Of a stretch of 32,346 nt of DNA, positions 24,355-31,365 are shown in pieces. The stretch covers positions 1-32,346 of the IMG/VR virus record IMGVR_UViG_3300023109_001904; one strand, given 5' to 3'. The position numbers and the translations under genes were made by a program. The stretch comes from a virus. The notes below the pieces were generated by a model, which worked only from the letters and a program-made list of their open reading frames with translations, was not told the DNA's origin and did no database searches. Position 1 is the stretch's first letter; the number at the start of each line of letters is the position of its first letter.

Positions 24355-25409
24355 AAGAAGTTATTGTTGCAGACTCGTATGCAGGTGGTGACTTAGATCA
24401 TTTATTTCCAGATGAGAACTTGTCACAGTTTAATCAAATACTAGATGAAACAAAAGAAGACTTTGACAAATTAGCAGACTTCTTAAAAGCAGGCGGAGTC
24501 ACAGTTAAAAGACCAGATGTACATCAGTATGATGGACATATTGCAATGCCAGGGTTTGATGTAAAGTTTCCAATGGGGCCAACAGTTCCTAGAGATCAGT
24601 ACAAAGTAGCAGGTAAAACTATTGTGCAAACATACACTAGTTTAACTGATAGATACTTTGACGGTCTAAGTTACTATAATATATTTTCAGATATGTTTGA
24701 CCAAGGGTATAATTGGATTAGTCAAGCGGCGCCGCCGTTAGTTCCTGTTACACCGAGCGATATATGGTATATGCCAGGACAAGATCCTGGAACTAATATT
24801 TACTATAGTAAATTAAATGACAGAGTATTATTTCATACAGCAACTATGTTTCCAGTAGGTGATAAAATTATCATAGACAGTGACGGTCCCGGCAGTAAAA
24901 AAGGATACGAATGGCTTAAACGTAATCTACCCGAATTTGAATTTATAAAAAACGTAGGCGGACACGCCGAAAACTATGGTCATATTGATCACGGGTTTAT
25001 TATGATCGATGACGAAACAGTTTTACATGCTGGTATAAATTGGGTTCCTCAAGCACTACGACATTTAAAATTAATTGACGCTAAAGAATTTATTCCTTCG
25101 CCAAAAACAAAGGAATACAAAACAAACTTTATTGCAAAGGGCGGCAGATACGAATTAGACTGGGTTGAAAATTATTTAGGTAATTGGACAGGTTACAATC
25201 AAGACTGCTGTTTTGATCTTAATGTATTAATTGTAGATCGAAACAATATAATATTCGGGCGCGAATTACCAGACTTATTTAAATTTTTAAAAACACACGG
25301 TATTGATTGTCACACTGTTGATCAAAGACATATGTTATTTTGGGAAGGAGGCATTCACTGCGGTACACTAGATACTAAAAGACGAGGCAATAAAAGAACC
25401 ATTATATGA
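24327..25409 (+). CDS. arginine:amine amidinotransferase family enzyme
   Basis: A 360-aa protein with the L-arginine amidinotransferase layout. The catalytic Cys is C345 in GGIHCGTLD, a near match to the family's GGxHCxTLDxRRxG. The catalytic His is probably H219 in YGHIDHGF, the equivalent of GHIDATF. Family members transfer the amidino group of arginine to an amine, making guanidino compounds and ornithine (for example guanidinoacetate in animals). The ATG at 24327 has GAGGAG (24313-24318) 8 nt upstream. It overlaps the aminotransferase by 28 bp and the SpeD-like gene by 4 bp. The acceptor amine is unknown. Confidence 0.88.
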   Translation: MVYTEYDPLEEVIVADSYAGGDLDHLFPDENLSQFNQILDETKEDFDKLADFLKAGGVTVKRPDVHQYDGHIAMPGFDVKFPMGPTVPRDQYKVAGKTIVQTYTSLTDRYFDGLSYYNIFSDMFDQGYNWISQAAPPLVPVTPSDIWYMPGQDPGTNIYYSKLNDRVLFHTATMFPVGDKIIIDSDGPGSKKGYEWLKRNLPEFEFIKNVGGHAENYGHIDHGFIMIDDETVLHAGINWVPQALRHLKLIDAKEFIPSPKTKEYKTNFIAKGGRYELDWVENYLGNWTGYNQDCCFDLNVLIVDRNNIIFGRELPDLFKFLKTHGIDCHTVDQRHMLFWEGGIHCGTLDTKRRGNKRTII

Positions 25410-25777
25410 AAGTATTAGAACACAAACATTTAATTATTCGAGCAGAAGTTAAGAGTCCACCAACTGACGAAGTATGGTTACATAATTGGCTAAAACAATT
25501 AGTTGAAAAAATTGGAATGAAAGTTTGTAGAGGACCTATCACTGCATATGTAGATATGCCAGGCAACGAAGGATTAACAGGTGTAGTTGTAATAGAAACT
25601 AGTCACATTGCAATACATGTATGGGACGCTGTAGATCCTGCACTTGTACAACTCGATGTTTACACATGCAGTACACTAGACAAAGATATTATTTTTGCAG
25701 AATTAGAACAGTGGGATCCAGTTAAGGTAGAATATAAATATTTAGATAGAGAATTTGGACTGAAAGAAGTTAAATAG
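25406..25777 (+). CDS. speD: SpeD-like pyruvoyl-dependent decarboxylase
   Basis: A 123-aa protein of the prokaryotic S-adenosylmethionine decarboxylase family, similar in length to class 1b enzymes. The self-cleavage Ser (S66 in ETSHIAIHVWD), the processing His (H71) and the catalytic Cys (C88 in DVYTCS) are present at family-like spacing. The residue before the Ser is Thr, where characterised enzymes have Glu. The family makes decarboxylated SAM for spermidine, but some homologues, including phage ones, are ornithine or arginine decarboxylases. Placement beside an amidinotransferase, which yields ornithine, makes that alternative worth testing. ATGA overlap with the previous gene. Confidence 0.82.
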   Translation: MKVLEHKHLIIRAEVKSPPTDEVWLHNWLKQLVEKIGMKVCRGPITAYVDMPGNEGLTGVVVIETSHIAIHVWDAVDPALVQLDVYTCSTLDKDIIFAELEQWDPVKVEYKYLDREFGLKEVK

Positions 25778-26345
25778 GTATCCACACACCTGAAAAGGCA
25801 GTAGTACATTTTCTAGGAACAATGTCAAAAGCTATAGTAATTCTGTCTCTATCTGCAAACTGCCAAGGCCAAGTCCTGTGCCAGTCTCCGTCACTCTTGC
25901 TTAATACTAACAAGTTGTTCTTACTATCAATATCAACAATGTCTTCTACATTAGGCAGTCTATAAGATGTTTTACTCGGCTCACAGTCTACACAATAAAA
26001 CCCATGATAAGCATTAAGATGTGCGGGATAATGCTCGTGCCAATCGATAAAATTACCTTGCTTGTATAAATTTAACCAACATTGAATATAGTATTCTTCT
26101 TCATTAGTATTGAGTTGACGAAATAATTTTTGTATTTCGAAATATAAAGAATGAAATTCTTCTAATGGATGCAAAAATAAATTATATTGTTCGTGTACTT
26201 TAGTAGTTTTTGGTGCAACACCGGAATCATCTTCATAGCCGCTGTCACTAATATTAAAATTTTTAACAATATTGTTAAGTGTATAACAACTTTGTTTTAT
26301 CTTATTAATATCCAAATTTAGTTTAACAGTAGTTATGTAAGACAT
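25770..26345 (-). CDS. 2OG-Fe(II) oxygenase-like protein with an HxH variant
   Basis: The 191-aa product has the architecture of a phage 2OG oxygenase group: FIDWHEHYPAHLNAYHGFY, then a beta-rich stretch with SYRLPN and NNLLVLSKSDGDWHRT, then R168 in DRITIAFDIVP. The expected HxD is H103-x-H105, the distal ligand is H156, and R168 would bind 2-oxoglutarate. I associate this WHxH pattern with related phage proteins from memory, so it may be a family trait, not damage. It is a single-gene unit with a late-type octamer at 26386 and AAAGGAAAG before the ATG; 8 bp overlap the SpeD-like gene at the 3' end. Confidence 0.7.
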   Translation of the reverse strand: MSYITTVKLNLDINKIKQSCYTLNNIVKNFNISDSGYEDDSGVAPKTTKVHEQYNLFLHPLEEFHSLYFEIQKLFRQLNTNEEEYYIQCWLNLYKQGNFIDWHEHYPAHLNAYHGFYCVDCEPSKTSYRLPNVEDIVDIDSKNNLLVLSKSDGDWHRTWPWQFADRDRITIAFDIVPRKCTTAFSGVWIPI

Positions 26346-26378
26346 TTCAAACTTCTTTCCTTTGTAGTTTTATTTAAA

Positions 26379-26386
26379 TATTTATG
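26379..26386 (-). promoter_or_regulatory. late-type promoter octamer CATAAATA with normal leader
   Basis: CATAAATA on the - strand lies 33 nt before the ATG at 26345, with AAAGGAAAG in between as ribosome site. It contrasts with the leaderless arrangement on the opposite strand 14 bp away. Confidence 0.5.
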
Positions 26387-26399
26387 CGCACTTTATAGC

Positions 26400-26407
26400 G
26401 ATAAATA
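26400..26407 (+). promoter_or_regulatory. late-type promoter GATAAATA, leaderless geometry
   Basis: Octamer followed by 5 nt and the ATG at 26413, where the halogenase frame begins. The first residues from that ATG form the FAD-binding strand, so a later start is unlikely. Confidence 0.65.
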
Positions 26408-26412
26408 TTACT

Positions 26413-27846
26413 ATGAATATAGTAATAGCCGGTGGCGGAACAGCAGGGTGGCTGGCTGCTTTAATTTTAAGTAAAATATATAATCATAACATTACTGTTA
26501 TAGAATCTAGTAAAATAGGTATCATCGGCGTTGGCGAAGGTGGCACACATGTAGTAGGATCATTAATAAACAGTAATAGTACTCTTGGATTTAATCCTAA
26601 GGATTTTATGGAAGACGTGCAAGGAAGTATGAAAATTGCTGTTCAGCATAGCGGCTGGCCAAATACATATAAGTTGCCACTTGATATACTTCCAAATACA
26701 CAAAGAGAAGACTTCTTACCTTTAATGATTTCGCAAAACAAAAATCTTCACGATGTGTCTCCGTTAGGGCTATTCTTAAGTGAAGATAAAGTACCTATTA
26801 GAAAAGACGAATCTGGTGTTTGGACAGAAACTGAATGGAGTTATCACTTCGACGGGCATTTAGTCGGAAAATGGTTAAGAAAACAATCTAAAAATGTAAA
26901 AGTAATAGATTCTATAGTATCAAAAGTTAATATAGATGATAACGGTATAGAAAGTTTAATGTTAGAGGACGGTAGTTTAATAACTGGAGATTTGTATATT
27001 GACTGTACTGGTTTTAAAAAATTACTTATGAACAATCTAAATAATAAATGGATATCATACAGTAAACATCTTATCTTAAATAGTGCTATTCCATTTAGAC
27101 TTCCTTATCATCGACCTATTGGCATATATACTGGTGCTGAAGCAATGACAGCAGGATGGTCTTGGAAGATACCGTTGTTTGACAAAATGGGATTTGGTTA
27201 TGTATATTGTGATGAATTTATTAGTTATGATGACGCAATTAAAGAATTAGAAATGCGTCATCCAAAATTTGATATAAGTCCTAATAACCATATAAAATTT
27301 GAAGCAGGTAGATTAGAAAATATGTGGCAAAAAAATTGCATATCGTTAGGATTAGCAAGTGCTTTTGTAGAACCTTTAGAAGCTACAAGTGTTCACGCTA
27401 CTAAAATTCAAATTGATGCACTAGGCGAAGCTTTAAAAAATGGTACATCAAGTGCAACATATAATAAAGATATGTCTAAAATTTATGACGATATAAAAGA
27501 TTTTATAGTTTTACATTATTTAGGAGGAAGATCAGACACTCCGTTTTGGCAATATTGTGCTAGTGGAGAAATTTTAACTGACAGGGTCAAAGATATTTTA
27601 GAAATTGCATCTCATAGGATGTTAACAGAAGATGATATTTCTAATCCGTATAATCATTTAAGTTATAGAGCATGGAATCATGTATTAGCCGGTCTTGGAA
27701 AAATTAGTAAAGAAGTAGCAGAAAAATCAGTAACTGCAGGCATGGAAGATAGATATAATTCTTGGAAGAATATAACACTTAATAAAATTCATGATTATAA
27801 AGACCTTGAAGATGCATTAATTAATGGAGATTGGACAGTAACATGA
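26413..27846 (+). CDS. flavin-dependent (tryptophan-type) halogenase
   Basis: A full-length 477-aa enzyme. The FAD-binding GGGTAGW is at residues 7-13, the catalytic lysine that carries HOX is probably K74 (GSMKIAVQHSGW), WxWxIP is at 249-254 (GWSWKIPLF), and EPLEATS (320-326) matches the family's EPLExTS. All hallmarks of a halogenase rather than a monooxygenase are present. The enzyme oxidises halide with FADH2 and O2 and halogenates an electron-rich, usually aromatic, substrate. A marine cyanophage halogenase is known to be active, with a preference for iodide. The adjacent 2OG-like and SGNH genes form its operon. A separate flavin reductase is not seen in the window. Confidence 0.9.
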   Translation: MNIVIAGGGTAGWLAALILSKIYNHNITVIESSKIGIIGVGEGGTHVVGSLINSNSTLGFNPKDFMEDVQGSMKIAVQHSGWPNTYKLPLDILPNTQREDFLPLMISQNKNLHDVSPLGLFLSEDKVPIRKDESGVWTETEWSYHFDGHLVGKWLRKQSKNVKVIDSIVSKVNIDDNGIESLMLEDGSLITGDLYIDCTGFKKLLMNNLNNKWISYSKHLILNSAIPFRLPYHRPIGIYTGAEAMTAGWSWKIPLFDKMGFGYVYCDEFISYDDAIKELEMRHPKFDISPNNHIKFEAGRLENMWQKNCISLGLASAFVEPLEATSVHATKIQIDALGEALKNGTSSATYNKDMSKIYDDIKDFIVLHYLGGRSDTPFWQYCASGEILTDRVKDILEIASHRMLTEDDISNPYNHLSYRAWNHVLAGLGKISKEVAEKSVTAGMEDRYNSWKNITLNKIHDYKDLEDALINGDWTVT

Positions 27847-28427
27847 TACTATCAATATTTGGATCACCAGTCATTGTATTGCAAAACGAAAAAGATTTAT
27901 TTACAGATGAACTTTATAATATTGCAATGGAAAAACTTATGCTTCCTCAAAATAAAAATGTTAATCATCCTTATGCTAGAGGAGGAAAGATTTGTAGTAC
28001 AGATTTAGACATTACATCGTTTGATGATTTTACTAATTTGTTAGATAAATTAAAGCAAATAGGCAAACAGTACGTCGAGGTGTTTTCCAGTAAACCTAAT
28101 TTAAAATTTAACAACATGTGGATTAATTTGACATACGAAGGATGCGAAATCAAAAATCACTGGGATCGATATAGCACCGATGACGAAAAAAGTTTAATAA
28201 TTCTTTTTTATCCTAAAGCTCCTACTGGCGGATCAAATCTAGTATTCATGCATAATAGTGAATACGGAAAATGGTCAACAGATTATCAAGATACGGACAG
28301 CGTTAAACTTACTATAGAAGAAGGCGATATTGTAATTATGGACAATACTATTCTACATGCAGTAGATAAACATAATACTAATGAACCGCGTATGTGTTTT
28401 GCCACAGAGTTTGATTTTATATTATGA
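27843..28427 (+). CDS. 2OG-Fe(II) oxygenase-like protein
   Basis: The 194-aa product has H106-x-D108 (KNHWDRYS), H172 (NTILHAVDK) and R183 (NEPRMCFATEF). The motif GDIVIMDNTILHAV is typical of the second ligand region in prolyl-hydroxylase-like members. The ATG at 27843 overlaps the halogenase stop (ATGA) and is preferred to an in-frame TTG 4 codons upstream. The halogenase and this oxygenase may act on the same substrate in sequence. It ends in an ATGA overlap with the SGNH gene. Confidence 0.75.
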   Translation: MILSIFGSPVIVLQNEKDLFTDELYNIAMEKLMLPQNKNVNHPYARGGKICSTDLDITSFDDFTNLLDKLKQIGKQYVEVFSSKPNLKFNNMWINLTYEGCEIKNHWDRYSTDDEKSLIILFYPKAPTGGSNLVFMHNSEYGKWSTDYQDTDSVKLTIEEGDIVIMDNTILHAVDKHNTNEPRMCFATEFDFIL

Positions 28428-29002
28428 GAATAGTTGCGTTTGGATGTAGTTATACGTATGGTCACGGGTTACCTGATTGTCTAGATAATAACGGAAGACC
28501 TGGACCTAATTATAGTAAGTTAGCATTTCCTATATTATTAGCACAAAAGTTAGATTATGAATGTATAAATTTAGGAAAATCTGGTAATAGTAATAAAGAA
28601 ATTTGGAATGATATTTTAAATTTTGATTTTAAGGAAGGTGATATTGCCTTAGTTACTTGGACATATTATAGTAGATTTTGTATTATTAAGTCTAACACAA
28701 CACAAAGAATTAACCCCTGGAATGACCGAGATAAACCGTTCTATATGAATTATAGTAATAGAAATGATATGTTGTTGGACTTTTACACTAGATTAAATCA
28801 TGTTAATACATATTTACAAAATAAAAATATTAAAAGTCTCAATTACGTTATAGAAAACCACGAAGACAAATCTCCAGAATGGAATACTGTAGATATATTA
28901 GGATTGTTTGAAAAAATAGACGAAGCAGATGACAGATGTCATCCTGGCGAACGTTCACACATAGTCTTTGCCGACAAGATCCACAATCATATTATTAGAT
29001 AA
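28424..29002 (+). CDS. SGNH/GDSL-type hydrolase
   Basis: A 192-aa protein. Block I is FGCSYTYGHG (nucleophile S9), an N-containing block follows in NLGKSGNSNKEIW (about 49-61), and the catalytic pair is D170-x-x-H173 (DDRCHPG). Such enzymes cleave esters, including acyl or acetyl groups on sugars and lipids. It is the last gene of the halogenase operon, so release or deacylation of a modified product is possible but unproven. It has no signal peptide, so it is cytoplasmic. Its 3' end overlaps a convergent small gene by 48 bp. Confidence 0.78.
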   Translation: MRIVAFGCSYTYGHGLPDCLDNNGRPGPNYSKLAFPILLAQKLDYECINLGKSGNSNKEIWNDILNFDFKEGDIALVTWTYYSRFCIIKSNTTQRINPWNDRDKPFYMNYSNRNDMLLDFYTRLNHVNTYLQNKNIKSLNYVIENHEDKSPEWNTVDILGLFEKIDEADDRCHPGERSHIVFADKIHNHIIR

Positions 29003-29209
29003 ACAATTACAATAATCGTAAAACTCGTCATCTTGCTGTAACCAATATTTAATTGCAAGCCGGCTGTCATCATCTAACTGTGTAATACTATTTTTAAAAT
29101 ACTCAGATTGATTTAAAATGGCTTGTTCAATGTCTTTCCAACTAGTTTGCTGATTAGCCTGGTCATTTAATTCTTCTACTAAAATCCAAGCTTCTTGTAA
29201 ACTAATCAT
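28955..29209 (-). CDS. small acidic protein after a radical-SAM gene, 84 aa
   Basis: The ATG at 29209 overlaps the stop of the upstream radical-SAM gene (ATGA), so it is translated in the same unit. It is acidic and helical with many Gln and Asn, and ends in a Cys-containing tail (YDYCNCLSNN near residues 64-73). Small proteins directly attached to radical-SAM genes can be partner or precursor peptides, but no leader/core organisation is clear. More than half of its last 50 bp lies antisense to the SGNH gene. Confidence 0.6.
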   Translation of the reverse strand: MISLQEAWILVEELNDQANQQTSWKDIEQAILNQSEYFKNSITQLDDDSRLAIKYWLQQDDEFYDYCNCLSNNMIVDLVGKDYV

Positions 29210-30063
29210 AATAAATGTACTTTAATTTTTTTATCTGTACCTACAAAATCATGAGCTTCGTTATAATTACTAGGACAAAACTTACATTGCGGTATATGAT
29301 TAACTAGATCGTCTACAAATTTTTCAACATCATCATCATGAGACATCGGCTTATATGCATGTGCTAATTCTTTATCCGAGACTGCAACATTAAATTGGTC
29401 TAAAAAGTCTGGTAGTACACTTACTAATGGGCATTTGTATAATTTGCCTTTATTCATTTGATGACAAGTTTTAAATCCACAATTTTTATGTGCATCAACT
29501 GGATTACTATTGTACTTCATTGTTAGTTTATTGTCTATTAGATCTACAGCACTAGATCTAAATGTTTGCGTCCAATCAAGTATTACTTCAACACCATTTT
29601 TGTCAACAAATATTCTAGATACTTTACGAGCAGGTGCTTCGCCAGTATCAGATACAATTACATCAAGGAATGTTTTAATAAAGTCTATAAATCCGTCATA
29701 CAGTGCTATATCATGGCATGTTATCCAAAGTGTACTATTATTTCTTGCTAAAACATTATAAACATCTTCTGTTATTTTATCAAGAGCTGTTCCGTTAGTA
29801 GCTATCTGTAATTGAGATTCTGGCCATAACTTAGATACACCGTCGAGCCATTTATAGAAATCTGGATTAAGTGTAGGTTCACCACCAATAAGCTGTATTA
29901 TGTTAATATCAATTTGTTTGCTTAAAAGTTTGTACTCGTCTTTATAATCGTCCCAACGCTGATGACCTTTAAAGTTATAATTATTAAAACTTTGGCAATG
30001 TGTACAACTATAATTGCATACATTTGTAATATTTAATTCTGAATATTTTAAAACAGGCTTCAT
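29206..30063 (-). CDS. radical-SAM enzyme with C-terminal Cys cluster
   Basis: A 285-aa enzyme with the core C16, C20, C23 (VCNYSCTHC), GGEPTL at 60-65 and the C-terminal Cys set C195, C200, C211, C260, C263 (PQCKFC), a probable auxiliary Fe-S site. The core is shorter than in the other radical-SAM genes here. It lies in a five-gene - strand unit with a UDP-sugar dehydrogenase-like gene and a methyltransferase, joined by 4-nt overlaps, which hints at a sugar or nucleotide substrate. No direct evidence. Confidence 0.8.
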   Translation of the reverse strand: MKPVLKYSELNITNVCNYSCTHCQSFNNYNFKGHQRWDDYKDEYKLLSKQIDINIIQLIGGEPTLNPDFYKWLDGVSKLWPESQLQIATNGTALDKITEDVYNVLARNNSTLWITCHDIALYDGFIDFIKTFLDVIVSDTGEAPARKVSRIFVDKNGVEVILDWTQTFRSSAVDLIDNKLTMKYNSNPVDAHKNCGFKTCHQMNKGKLYKCPLVSVLPDFLDQFNVAVSDKELAHAYKPMSHDDDVEKFVDDLVNHIPQCKFCPSNYNEAHDFVGTDKKIKVHLL

Positions 30064-30659
30064 TTCTTTTTACCTATTAACATATAACGATCATACTTGA
30101 GTGTTTCTAATGTTTTGCACAAATAAGGATTAATGTTGCTCATACGCATAAAGTTATTTAAGTCTGTTGCACATCGTACATGTTCTTCTAATTCAAAATA
30201 ATTATTGCTCTGCAATACAATTGTAGCATCATTTGGTTGATTGCTTAACCAGTTGTCGTATTGATCTTGTGTAATATGCTCGCAACTTGTATTAATAACT
30301 ACATCAGCATCACTAGTATATTCGCACATATCTGCTGTTACAGCACTAAATTTGTTTTCATTTAAGTAACGTCTGTTTACAGTGTTTGCTATATCTTCGC
30401 ACACAGGGTCTATATCAACGCTTGTAATGCGCTGTACAGCAATGTTAGAGTTAAAGAGTATACTTGCCAGCACTCCGTTCCAACCGCCGTATATGACGAT
30501 ATTTAACGGTCTAACAGGTACAAATTCTAATAGGTTCTCAGCTAGCCATACTTTACTGTTTACTTGGCCTTTCCAAAAACTTTCAAGGGTACGGTATGTA
30601 TCATCACTATCTCGAATAGCATCCATCCAAAATAATACGTCTTGTATATCAACCTTCAT
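30060..30659 (-). CDS. class I SAM-dependent methyltransferase-like protein
   Basis: A 199-aa Rossmann-type protein: the motif I region is NIVIYGGWNGVLASILF (glycine-rich loop at about 57-62), the acidic residue after strand 2 is D82 (ITSVDIDPVCEDIA), and motif IV-like is DADVVINTSCEHI. The GGWNG loop differs from the common GxGxG but is known to me in phage members of this group. The substrate is unknown; nucleic acid, sugar and small-molecule methylation are all possible. It overlaps both neighbours (4 bp and 11 bp) in the - strand unit. Confidence 0.75.
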   Translation of the reverse strand: MKVDIQDVLFWMDAIRDSDDTYRTLESFWKGQVNSKVWLAENLLEFVPVRPLNIVIYGGWNGVLASILFNSNIAVQRITSVDIDPVCEDIANTVNRRYLNENKFSAVTADMCEYTSDADVVINTSCEHITQDQYDNWLSNQPNDATIVLQSNNYFELEEHVRCATDLNNFMRMSNINPYLCKTLETLKYDRYMLIGKKK

Positions 30660-31365
30660 CTTGCCACTCTTTGTTTAACTTTTTTATTTCTTTAAAGACT
30701 GTTGAATTTATACCTTGTACATCTAATGTAGAAATTAAGAAATCTAAATCTTTTGGTAAACACTTTCCGCTGAATCCTTGTTTATTATCAAACCCTGGTA
30801 CATCTAAATATGATTGTTTTGGCTGTACAGCAAGAAACATATCTTTAACAGCATCATAGTTTGCATCAACACTATTTGCTAGGTCGTAAAATGTGTTAGC
30901 AAAAGCAATACGCATTACAGCAAGATTATTTGAAAACATTTTTACAAGCTCTGCTTCTTTTGTAGAGCATGTTACTATATCATAAATGTCATTAAGCCAT
31001 GTTGGTACTTCACTGTTGCACCCTACAATTAAAGGACGATTAAGACAATCAGTTTCCCAATGTCTTTCTCGTAAAAATTCTGGCATATATATTACACAAG
31101 GTTTGTTTATTCTTTCACATGCACCAATTGGCAATGTACTACGGATTATAACTGTATCTGCTTTTAGTTGTTCTATCTCGCTAATTAATATGTTAACGTC
31201 AGTTTGTGTATTAGTAGGAATACATACAAATACTACATCAGCATCGTCTAATATACTTCTATTTGTATTCAAATTAAGGTCATGTATAATTGTGTCGTTA
31301 GGTAATCTTAATCCTAACATTGTAGCTTTGCCAACAAAGCCATGACCTAATATTCCAAACTTCAT
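30649..31365 (-). CDS. short UDP-glucose/UDP-sugar 6-dehydrogenase-like protein
   Basis: A 238-aa protein with the N-terminal NAD domain (GHGFVG at residues 7-12) and the central domain of nucleotide-sugar dehydrogenases. Catalytic Cys C202 is in the conserved context GFSGKCLPKDLDFL, and the helix AELVKMFSNNLAV supplies the family Lys (K142). Normal enzymes have about 390-450 aa with a C-terminal UDP-binding domain, which is absent here. It may use another substrate or act as a dimer with reduced binding. The ATG overlaps the upstream stop (ATGA). Likely function: two-step oxidation of a sugar nucleotide C6 alcohol to the acid, by homology. Confidence 0.82.
   Translation of the reverse strand: MKFGILGHGFVGKATMLGLRLPNDTIIHDLNLNTNRSILDDADVVFVCIPTNTQTDVNILISEIEQLKADTVIIRSTLPIGACERINKPCVIYMPEFLRERHWETDCLNRPLIVGCNSEVPTWLNDIYDIVTCSTKEAELVKMFSNNLAVMRIAFANTFYDLANSVDANYDAVKDMFLAVQPKQSYLDVPGFDNKQGFSGKCLPKDLDFLISTLDVQGINSTVFKEIKKLNKEWQDEG

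Noticed and set aside
28955-30063. Firm call of a RiPP biosynthetic locus
   Set aside because: The small protein lacks a clear leader/core split and no peptidase or transporter is nearby, so it is kept only as a weak hypothesis.
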